A stretch of 7,487 nucleotides of DNA, taken from contig CAYHWW010000162.1 in the NCBI GenBank assembly GCA_964360145.1, positions 1 to 7,487 of the forward strand, given 5' to 3'. Shown one piece after another: positions 1 through 4,589 of this stretch (positions within the stretch are counted from its first letter, which is position 1; the number at the start of each line of letters is the position of its first letter). The DNA is from CAYHWW01 sp964360145 (GTDB lineage: Bacteria > Bdellovibrionota > UBA1018 > CAYHWW01). A model generated the notes under the pieces. The model was given only the letters and a program-made list of their open reading frames with translations. It searched no databases and was not told the origin of the DNA. The translations under genes and the position numbers were made by a program.

Positions 1-66
1 TTCTTCCGGTTTGGCTCCTTCCGTGGCAGCCAAATCTGTTCGACAGCTGGGCGCCAAATGTCTAAT
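1..66 (-). other. Sequence downstream of thrS at window edge; possible start of the next gene
   Basis: These 66 bases follow the thrS stop on the minus strand. All three minus-strand frames stay open to the edge, apart from one early TAG, so reading frame alone decides nothing. A Shine-Dalgarno-like GGAAGGAG lies at 22-15 (minus strand) with 14 nt left before the edge and no ATG, GTG or TTG at ideal spacing inside the window. An ATT follows the thrS TAA directly, and a TTG occurs a few codons later. In many bacteria infC (IF3) follows thrS and may start with ATT, so an infC start is possible. This rests on synteny only. Confidence 0.2.
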
Positions 67-1911
67 TTATTCACGGACAGGTCCTGACAAAGCCCGGGTG
101 CGGATCTGCTCAAGCACCCATGCTTCGAACGCGTCAACGCTCATCTTCTCTTGCTTCTCCTGGCCGTAGCGGCGCAGCATGACGGCGCCCTCAGCCACCT
201 CGCTCGCGCCCACGATCAATGCGTTGGGGATTTTCGCGACCACCGCGTTACGCACTCGCTTGCCAAACGTGTCCGTGGAGTCGTCGATGTCCACCCGCAC
301 CATCTTGTCGCGCAGCCGCGCCTCGATTTTGCGGCAGTATTCCACCATGGCCGCTTCCTGGGCCACGGGCACGAGGCGCACCTGCAGGGGCGCAAGCCAC
401 GTGGGGAAAGCGCCGGCGAAGTGCTCGATGACAAAGGCGCCGAAGCGCTCATGGGTGCCCAGCGGCGCCCGATGGATGATGTAGGGGTGGTGCTCCTGGT
501 TGTCCGAGCCCTTGTAGACGAGATCCAGGCGCTTACCCACGGCGAAATCCAGCTGGGTGGTGGAGGCGGTTTCTTCCCGGCCCGTCACCGCCTTGAATTG
601 AAAATCGATCTTGGGGCCGTAGAAGGCCGCTTCACCCTTGCCCTCTTTCCAGGGAAGGCCTGACTTCTGGATGGCCTCGAACACAAGTTTCTGGGCCTTT
701 TCCCAACCCGCCGGGTCATTAATGAACTTCTCTTTGCCCTTGGGGTCTTCGCTGTCCCAGGTGGAAAAACGCAGGCTGTAATCCTTGATGCCCAGGATCT
801 TGTAGACCACTTTGTGCAGCTCGATGGTGGCCAGCAGCTCCGGCACCGCCTGCTCTTCCGTGCAGTAGATATGCGCATCGTTCATGCACATGCCGCGCAC
901 GCGCAGCAGCCCCGCAAGCCCGCCGGAATCCTCGTAGCGGTACACTTGGCCGTACTCCGCAAGACGCAACGGCAGCTCCCGATAGGAACGCAGGCGGGCT
1001 GCGAAGATTTTATGGTGGTGGGGGCAGTTCATGGGCCGCAGGACGTAGGATTCCTTCACTTCCGTCATCTTGCCATCGGGGCCTTCGCGGGTTTCCTTCA
1101 GCTCCATGAAGGGGAACATGCCCGCGGCGTAGTAAGGCAAGTGACCCGTGCGGTAATACAGATCAGTTTTTGTAATGTGGGGGGTGGCCACGCGCTGGTA
1201 GCCGCCCTTGAATTCCAGCTCCTTCATGAGCTTCTCGAACTCATCGCGGATCACTGTGCCATTGGGCATCCACAGGGGCAGGCCCTTGCCGATCTCGTCA
1301 TCGATGGTGAAGAGATCCAGCTCTTTGCCGAGCTTTCTGTGATCCCGGTCCTGGGCTTCAGTGTAAGCCTTCACATATGAATCTAGCTCTTCTTTGGTCT
1401 TGAAAGCCCAGGCGTAGATGCGGGTCATCATCTGGTTCTTGCTGTCCCCGCGCCAGTAGGCCCCTGCGAGACTGCGGATCTTGAAGGCATCCCGGGGGAT
1501 GTCTTTCGCTTTTTCCACATGGGGGCCTTCGCACATGTCCACAAAAGTGCCCGTGCGGTAGAAAGAGAGGCCAGGGAGCTTATTCTTCTCGATGAGCTCT
1601 TTGGCGTATTCTTTCTTGTAGGGCTCGCCCATCTCTTCGATGCGCGCTAGAGCGTCGGCGGCAGTGAGGTCTTCGCGCTTGAAGAGCTTGCCGTCTTTGA
1701 CGATGGCCCGCATGCGCTTCTCGATTTCAGGGAAATCCGTCTCATTGAGCGGCGTGGGCAGGATGAAGTCGTAGTAGAAACCGTCGGAGATGGGGGGGCC
1801 AAAACCCAGCTTGGCGCCGGGACGCATCTCAAGGATGGCCATGGCCAAAATGTGCGCCAGCGAATGGCGGATTTTATAGAGGTCCTCGTCCACACCGTCG
1901 AATTGCTTCAT
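67..1911 (-). CDS. thrS: Threonyl-tRNA synthetase lacking the N-terminal TGS domain
   Basis: Cytoplasmic enzyme that joins threonine to tRNA-Thr using ATP. The 614-residue product aligns by eye with E. coli ThrRS from the start of its editing domain. Editing domain, about 11-200: HSLAH (H16, H20) and CEGPH (C127, H131) are the four editing-site residues. Catalytic domain, about 205-500: zinc ligands C296 (MNCPHHH), H347 (NDAHIYC) and H480 (IIHRAPLG), motif 2 Arg R325, and motif 3 GTHERF with R489. The anticodon-binding domain is about 505-610. The family is usually near 640 residues with a TGS domain of about 60 in front. Here an in-frame TGA, which is the stop of the upstream gene, lies 33 nt before the ATG, so there is no room for TGS. 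No clear Shine-Dalgarno precedes the ATG, so translation may depend on read-through from the upstream gene. It is probably the last of three genes transcribed together from near 3200. Identity is very secure. Confidence 0.97.
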   Translation of the reverse strand: MKQFDGVDEDLYKIRHSLAHILAMAILEMRPGAKLGFGPPISDGFYYDFILPTPLNETDFPEIEKRMRAIVKDGKLFKREDLTAADALARIEEMGEPYKKEYAKELIEKNKLPGLSFYRTGTFVDMCEGPHVEKAKDIPRDAFKIRSLAGAYWRGDSKNQMMTRIYAWAFKTKEELDSYVKAYTEAQDRDHRKLGKELDLFTIDDEIGKGLPLWMPNGTVIRDEFEKLMKELEFKGGYQRVATPHITKTDLYYRTGHLPYYAAGMFPFMELKETREGPDGKMTEVKESYVLRPMNCPHHHKIFAARLRSYRELPLRLAEYGQVYRYEDSGGLAGLLRVRGMCMNDAHIYCTEEQAVPELLATIELHKVVYKILGIKDYSLRFSTWDSEDPKGKEKFINDPAGWEKAQKLVFEAIQKSGLPWKEGKGEAAFYGPKIDFQFKAVTGREETASTTQLDFAVGKRLDLVYKGSDNQEHHPYIIHRAPLGTHERFGAFVIEHFAGAFPTWLAPLQVRLVPVAQEAAMVEYCRKIEARLRDKMVRVDIDDSTDTFGKRVRNAVVAKIPNALIVGASEVAEGAVMLRRYGQEKQEKMSVDAFEAWVLEQIRTRALSGPVRE

Positions 1912-1944
1912 AACGATGGTTTTAACGCGGAACGGGGCTGGTTG

Positions 1945-2745
1945 TCACCTCGCCGTTGCGCCCATCAGGAGTTCTGAACAGGAGGATCCCCGCTTCACCA
2001 GTACCAGGGTCTCTGCCCCAAGATCGACTCCATGAAAACGGCCCCTGCGGTCACGGCCTAATTCGCGCCGAGTGGGAGCCGCGGGGACCGGTATGGCATC
2101 GAATCCCAGCTCCGCGGCGATGAGCGCATGGGGTAAAAAGCTGTCGAGGCCCTGACCGGGGTCAGAGGAATCATCAGTAAGCAGGATCAAGACACCATCA
2201 TCCGTGAGTACCCGCAGGTACTCTGCGAGGATGCGCCTCACAAAGGCCCTGTGCTGACGCAGTTTGCTGCCCGTCAAACCTGGATAAAAAAACCAAGGAA
2301 AACATTTTGTGACGAGAAAACCCACGGAGCGATCTTGGAAGGGCAGACTCTGCGCGTCAGCAATAATACCACCCTGGGCCGCGGCCCAGGGCGCGGTGAG
2401 CTCCCCCAAGGACATCCGAAATCCAGGGAGCCCTCGGTAGCGCCGCTGCATCGCCCGCAGAAGGGCCGCTGGTTTTTTACCCCTGAACCGCGAGTCTGCA
2501 TCTACAGAAGCTAGATCATATTGGCTGGCGTACTTATCCACCTGAACGCAATCGGCGCAGAGAGGCTCGTCGGCGGCACCGATCTCCACTTTCAAAACGC
2601 GGGGATTCTCTCTCAGGGGTTGGGCCAAGGGCCGGGTGCGCACCAGGCGCCGCACCAGCTCGTGGGCCGGGTGCGGCTCATCGAAGAACGACGCGCCCTG
2701 GGCCGAGAACGCGGTGAAGAAAAGGAATGCAAATATCAGCGGCAT
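1945..2745 (-). CDS. Exported protein with a class I SAM-methyltransferase-like fold
   Basis: The 266-residue product starts with a hydrophobic export signal (MPLIFAFLFFTAFSAQG, likely cut near residue 17). It continues as a divergent class I SAM-dependent methyltransferase fold. VEIGAADEPL (about 53-62) stands where motif I (E/D-x-G-x-G-x-x-P) is expected, VDKY (69-72) is the strand-2 acid motif, ADAQSLPF (about 129-136) resembles motif III, and EYLRVLTDDGVLIL (about 175-188) matches the strand-5 region. The fold is clear by eye; substrate and activity are unknown. SAM is not normally available outside the cytoplasm, so it may be a cytoplasm-facing anchored enzyme or a non-catalytic relative. 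I chose the ATG at 2745 because GAGGG lies 5 nt upstream. An in-frame TTG at 2778 would add 11 residues (including three arginines, a better signal n-region) but has no ribosome-binding site. It overlaps the upstream gene by 10 nt, and its TGA is 33 nt from thrS. Confidence 0.8.
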   Translation of the reverse strand: MPLIFAFLFFTAFSAQGASFFDEPHPAHELVRRLVRTRPLAQPLRENPRVLKVEIGAADEPLCADCVQVDKYASQYDLASVDADSRFRGKKPAALLRAMQRRYRGLPGFRMSLGELTAPWAAAQGGIIADAQSLPFQDRSVGFLVTKCFPWFFYPGLTGSKLRQHRAFVRRILAEYLRVLTDDGVLILLTDDSSDPGQGLDSFLPHALIAAELGFDAIPVPAAPTRRELGRDRRGRFHGVDLGAETLVLVKRGSSCSELLMGATAR

Positions 2746-3170
2746 CGCAGCCCTCGGCAGTGCTTGCCCGCGTCGCAATGATAGTCATGGGTGCACTCCG
2801 CCGCCAGACAGTGGCCGCCATCGCTCTGCCGCCGACAAATTTCTTTGTAACCGCACTGCGCATCCTCGACGCAGGCATCGATGCGGCACTGGCCACCCTC
2901 ACAGCGATCACCCCCGATGCAGTCCGCGGGGGTGCTGCACGCGGCGGAAAGACCTTCAATGGGGTCATCGCTGGTGGGCGTTTCTTCGCTGACCACGAAA
3001 TCTTCGTAACCAGGCACCACGCCGACCCACATGGCGACGGGCAACTCGCGGCAACCGGCGTTCCAGCAATATTCGAAGGGGAAACACCCGCTGTTATCCG
3101 CGCAAGGCAGGGGAGCGGCGGAGACCTGAGCAGCCAACAGAGACAAAGTCAGAAAATAAATAGAAATCAT
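2736..3170 (-). CDS. Exported cysteine-rich repeat protein
   Basis: The 144-residue product has a signal peptide (MISIYFLTLSLLAAQVSA, cut after residue 18) and exactly 16 cysteines in four groups. C23-C29-C35-C40, C78-C84-C90-C95 and C126-C132-C138-C143 all follow C-x5-C-x5-C-x4-C. The third group, C100-C106-C112-C121, has a longer last loop (x8). Groups 2-4 are in tandem with four residues between units. Group 1 is separated by a 37-residue linker rich in acidic residues, Pro, Ser and Thr. An even cysteine number with this spacing implies disulfide-bonded knots formed after export. Similar short Cys repeats occur in secreted proteins of predatory and social Deltaproteobacteria-like lineages; I recognise no specific family, and the function is unknown. 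The ATG is preceded by a G-run (GGGGG) 5 nt upstream. It is the first gene of the leftward operon. Confidence 0.82.
   Translation of the reverse strand: MISIYFLTLSLLAAQVSAAPLPCADNSGCFPFEYCWNAGCRELPVAMWVGVVPGYEDFVVSEETPTSDDPIEGLSAACSTPADCIGGDRCEGGQCRIDACVEDAQCGYKEICRRQSDGGHCLAAECTHDYHCDAGKHCRGLRCR
2751..2755 (-). promoter_or_regulatory. Shine-Dalgarno deciding the methyltransferase-like start
   Basis: GAGGG on the minus strand, 5 nt before the ATG at 2745 and inside the 3' end of the Cys-rich gene. The alternative TTG at 2778 has nothing comparable, so this site favours the ATG and implies translational coupling of the two genes. Confidence 0.6.
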
Positions 3171-3197
3171 GATACCCCCAGCAGGGCCTAAAATGTG

Positions 3198-3226
3198 GAT
3201 ATCGGGGCCATAGCATGGCCCCTCAA
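3198..3226 (-). promoter_or_regulatory. Possible promoter of the leftward operon with a palindrome in its spacer
   Basis: On the minus strand TTGAGG (3226-3221) and GATATC (3203-3198) are 17 bp apart, placing a start near 3190 and a leader of about 20 nt before the ATG at 3170. The -10 matches the consensus at only three of six positions, so the call is weak. GGGGCCA-TAGCA-TGGCCCC (3204-3222) fills the spacer almost exactly. Confidence 0.25.
3204..3222. repeat. Perfect 7-bp inverted repeat with 5-nt loop
   Basis: GGGGCCA and TGGCCCC flank TAGCA between the divergent Cys-rich gene and the methyltransferase remnant. No T-run follows on the plus strand and only a weak one on the minus strand, so an intrinsic terminator is unlikely. 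An operator or an mRNA hairpin is possible. Confidence 0.5.
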
Positions 3227-3240
3227 AGGAAAACAGCGCA

Positions 3241-3336
3241 GTGCGTCAAAATAACACAACTCCCACCGTTCGCCTCTTCCGCCCGGAGCATGTGACGCGA
3301 AAGTCTCTGACTTTGTATAGCATTTATATAAATTAA
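3241..3336 (+). pseudogene. 5' remnant of a TrmB-like methyltransferase gene
   Basis: A GTG-initiated open frame of 31 codons reads MRQNNTTPTVRLFRPEHV and then TRKSL before leaving homology and stopping at TAA. The intact methyltransferase starts MNNEVLAPTSHIRLFRPEHV and continues PQPRNL. RLFRPEHV is identical in both. At DNA level 3271-3294 matches 3987-4010 with two differences, both silent (GAG/GAA, CAT/CAC). Weaker similarity reaches back to the shared PT (CCCACC in both) and forward to about 3309. AAAGGA at 3225-3230 lies 10 nt before the GTG, a plausible if slightly long ribosome-binding spacing. After 3310 the sequence turns abruptly AT-rich. The fragment is too short to encode a working enzyme and is best explained as the old start of the gene, cut off by the cassette at about 3310-3950. 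Confidence 0.65.
3271..3294 (+). repeat. Left copy of the 24-bp direct repeat
   Basis: CGCCTCTTCCGCCCGGA is shared exactly with 3987-4003, followed by seven bases with two mismatches. Both copies are in frame and encode RLFRPEHV. The repeat flanks the toxin-antitoxin-like cassette and is 716 bp from its partner. Confidence 0.85.
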
Positions 3337-3340
3337 ACTA

Positions 3341-3370
3341 TTGATTTTATATATATTTCATTGTTATAAT
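3341..3370 (+). promoter_or_regulatory. Sigma-70-type promoter of the toxin-antitoxin-methyltransferase operon
   Basis: TTGATT (3341-3346) and a perfect TATAAT (3365-3370) are separated by 18 bp in a stretch with only 10 G/C out of 67 bases. Initiation seven or so bases after the -10 falls at about 3377-3378, the A of the ATG at 3378. The toxin mRNA may therefore be leaderless. Confidence 0.65.
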
Positions 3371-3378
3371 GTATAACA
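3362..3378. promoter_or_regulatory. 17-bp inverted repeat over the -10 box, candidate operator
   Basis: TGTTATA-ATG-TATAACA is a perfect inverted repeat with 7-bp arms. It covers the TATAAT and the expected transcription start. Ribbon-helix-helix antitoxins commonly repress their own operons by binding short palindromes in the core promoter, so this is the natural operator for the 3715-3954 product. A second perfect palindrome, ATTTATATAAAT, lies at 3322-3333, just upstream of the -35 box. Confidence 0.55.
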
Positions 3379-3701
3379 TGAAAAAAGGGCCAAAGATCAC
3401 CCTTGTCACCCCAATCGCGGTCAATGGACACCGCGTGACGGCCATCATCATCGGGCGGCACTACCGTGAGAAACACGCCCACTACATGAATGATGAAATC
3501 ATTTTGAATTTAGTCATGGCCTTGGATGGTGGTGAGTTTTCCCCTGACTCCACCAATCTCGGTATCGAATACTACGCCGCCGACATCTCGCTGAAAATCA
3601 ACGGTCTCGCGAAAGTTTGTCGGCTAGTTTGGCTTTTTGAAGGCGATCTTCTGGAAATCATAGGCGTGATCAACGCGTACAGAGTGAAACGAAAGAAGTA
3701 A
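3378..3701 (+). CDS. Small toxin-like protein, first gene of a toxin-antitoxin-like pair
   Basis: The 107-residue product has no signal peptide and is probably cytoplasmic. I do not recognise a named family with certainty. It has a beta-rich start (KITLVTPIAV, HRVTAIII), a helix region with HYREKHAHYMNDE (H28, H33, H35, D39, E40), a loop with GGEFSPDS, and closing strands CRLVWLFEG and LLEIIGVINAYR ending in a basic tail (KRKK). Size, alpha/beta layout, basic C-terminus and a ribbon-helix-helix partner gene 13 nt downstream resemble type II toxins of the RelE/BECR kind. In several such systems (HigBA, BrnTA) the toxin gene also comes first. RNase activity is an inference. An in-frame ATG at 3369 would add three residues, but it lies inside the -10 box and the operator candidate, so I prefer 3378. 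The gene looks less GC-rich than its neighbours, consistent with acquisition. Confidence 0.72.
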   Translation: MKKGPKITLVTPIAVNGHRVTAIIIGRHYREKHAHYMNDEIILNLVMALDGGEFSPDSTNLGIEYYAADISLKINGLAKVCRLVWLFEGDLLEIIGVINAYRVKRKK

Positions 3702-3714
3702 AAGAGAGAACTAT

Positions 3715-3954
3715 ATGGGAAAAAAAATCTCGGTAACTAACCTCACGGATAAACAGTTCGAAGACATCATGGAACAAGTTTCCAAGCGCACGGATGTCCC
3801 CCTCCTGAAATCCGAACAGGTAAACATGCGGCTTTCCCCGGACATTGTGTACATGGCTCGCCAGCTTGCAAAAAAAGCAGGAAGACCCGTAACAAGTTTT
3901 CTGGCGGAGCTCTTAACTGAAGACCTGCGGAGACTCTGGAAGGTAGCCAAATGA
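3715..3954 (+). CDS. Ribbon-helix-helix (CopG-type) antitoxin-like protein
   Basis: The 79-residue product probably neutralises the 3378-3701 protein and represses the shared promoter. Residues 1-33 are a polar, charged segment. Residues about 34-76 look like a ribbon-helix-helix fold: strand EQVNMRL (34-40), helix PDIVYMARQLAKKAG (42-56), the turn RPV, and helix TSFLAELLTEDLRRLW (60-75). The arrangement strand, R-L, 'A..AG-P..' and a second helix is typical of CopG/BrnA-type antitoxins, which usually place the DNA-binding strand and the toxin-binding part in one short chain. It starts 13 nt after the toxin stop, with a purine-rich AAGAGAGAA before the ATG. Its TGA overlaps the methyltransferase ATG (ATGA, 3951-3954), and its 3' end carries that gene's ribosome-binding site. 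Confidence 0.78.
   Translation: MGKKISVTNLTDKQFEDIMEQVSKRTDVPLLKSEQVNMRLSPDIVYMARQLAKKAGRPVTSFLAELLTEDLRRLWKVAK
3938..3943 (+). promoter_or_regulatory. Shine-Dalgarno of the methyltransferase inside the antitoxin gene
   Basis: GGAAGG is 7 nt before the ATG at 3951, near the ideal distance. It lies in the last codons of the antitoxin gene and fixes the methyltransferase start. With the ATGA overlap it implies translational coupling. Confidence 0.75.
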
Positions 3955-4589
3955 ACAACGAAGTGCTCGCCCCCACCTCTCATATCCGCCTCTTCCGCCC
4001 GGAACACGTGCCCCAGCCCCGGAATCTGGCTCCCTTCGCCCTGCCCACTGGTCCGCTGGACGTGGAAATCGGCTGCGGCGTGGGCCTCCACCCCCTGAAC
4101 TGGGCGCGCCAAAACCCTCACCGCACGGTGGTGGCGCTAGAACACACTCACACGCGGTTCGGCGCTTTCTCCCAGACCCTCGCCCTCGATGGCACGCCCC
4201 CCAACCTCAACGCCATCCAGGCCAACGCCATCGGCTGGATCACCCACGCGCTCCCCCTCACCCCCTGCGTGGACCGCTATTTCATTCTTTACCCCAACCC
4301 CAATCCCAAAAGCCGCGCCGGCCGCTGGGCCTTGATGCCTTTCTTTGGCCGGTTGATGACCACCCTCAAGCCCGGCGGCACCATCACCATGGCCACCAAC
4401 CTACCCTGGTACGCTGATGAAGCGGCGGAGGCCATGGCGCTGGCCTGGGGCCTCACAGTGACTCGCCGGGACTTCACTGCGGCGGATTCACCTGTTGGCG
4501 CGGGCCGCACTCACTTCGAACGCAAGTTCCTGGAGCGCGAAGAGCGCTGTTTTGAAGTGCTGGGGTCCAAATCCATTTCGTCCCACTGA
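3951..4589 (+). CDS. trmB: TrmB-like tRNA (guanine-N7)-methyltransferase
   Basis: TrmB uses SAM to methylate guanine 46 in the tRNA variable loop, in the cytoplasm. The 212-residue product shows motif I VEIGCGVG (38-45), the acid after strand 2 (VALEHTHTRFG, E64), ANAIGWITHALPL (91-103), the family signature region FILYPNPNPKSRAGRW (111-126), LKPGGTITMATN (139-150) with WYADEA, and THFERKFLERE (187-197), equivalent to the family's T-x-FE-x-K motif. The usual FPDPW-K-KRH is here YPNPNPKSRAGRW, so the acid and several basic residues of the signature differ. It is a divergent TrmB or a close relative with a changed substrate. The start is fixed by GGAAGG 7 nt upstream and by N-terminal similarity to the 3241-3336 remnant. 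It is the third gene of the toxin-antitoxin-like operon. Its 3' end overlaps the convergent 4511-5443 gene by 79 nt. Confidence 0.82.
   Translation: MNNEVLAPTSHIRLFRPEHVPQPRNLAPFALPTGPLDVEIGCGVGLHPLNWARQNPHRTVVALEHTHTRFGAFSQTLALDGTPPNLNAIQANAIGWITHALPLTPCVDRYFILYPNPNPKSRAGRWALMPFFGRLMTTLKPGGTITMATNLPWYADEAAEAMALAWGLTVTRRDFTAADSPVGAGRTHFERKFLEREERCFEVLGSKSISSH
3987..4010 (+). repeat. Right copy of the 24-bp direct repeat, inside trmB
   Basis: Codons for RLFRPEHV at residues 13-20 of the methyltransferase. It is the partner of 3271-3294, with two silent differences. The copies bracket the cassette carrying the toxin-like and antitoxin-like genes. Confidence 0.85.

Noticed and set aside
151..1380. 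Long plus-strand open frames (151-663, 814-1380) opposite thrS
   Set aside because: They are antisense to a strongly conserved synthetase, show no recognisable domain, and reflect the codon bias of the opposite strand in GC-rich DNA.
2636..3191. Overlapping frames on both strands around the Cys-rich gene, including 2678-2968 (minus) and 2727-3191 (plus)
   Set aside because: The 2736-3170 minus frame alone has a signal peptide and a regular cysteine spacing that cannot arise by chance; the others are shadows.
3204..3222. Inverted repeat as a rho-independent terminator
   Set aside because: No T-run follows on the plus strand, and on the minus strand it lies upstream of a gene start with only a weak T-run.
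3369..3377. ATG at 3369 as the toxin start
   Set aside because: It overlaps the perfect TATAAT and the centre of the inverted repeat; the ATG at 3378 fits the expected transcript start better.
3271..4010. Direct repeats as the target-site duplication of an insertion sequence
   Set aside because: At 24 bp with silent differences and diffuse flanking similarity they are too long and too diverged, and no transposase or terminal inverted repeats are present.
3711..4121. 136-codon minus-strand frame across the antitoxin and trmB start
   Set aside because: It is antisense to two genes with clear families and crosses their junction; no ribosome-binding site or domain.
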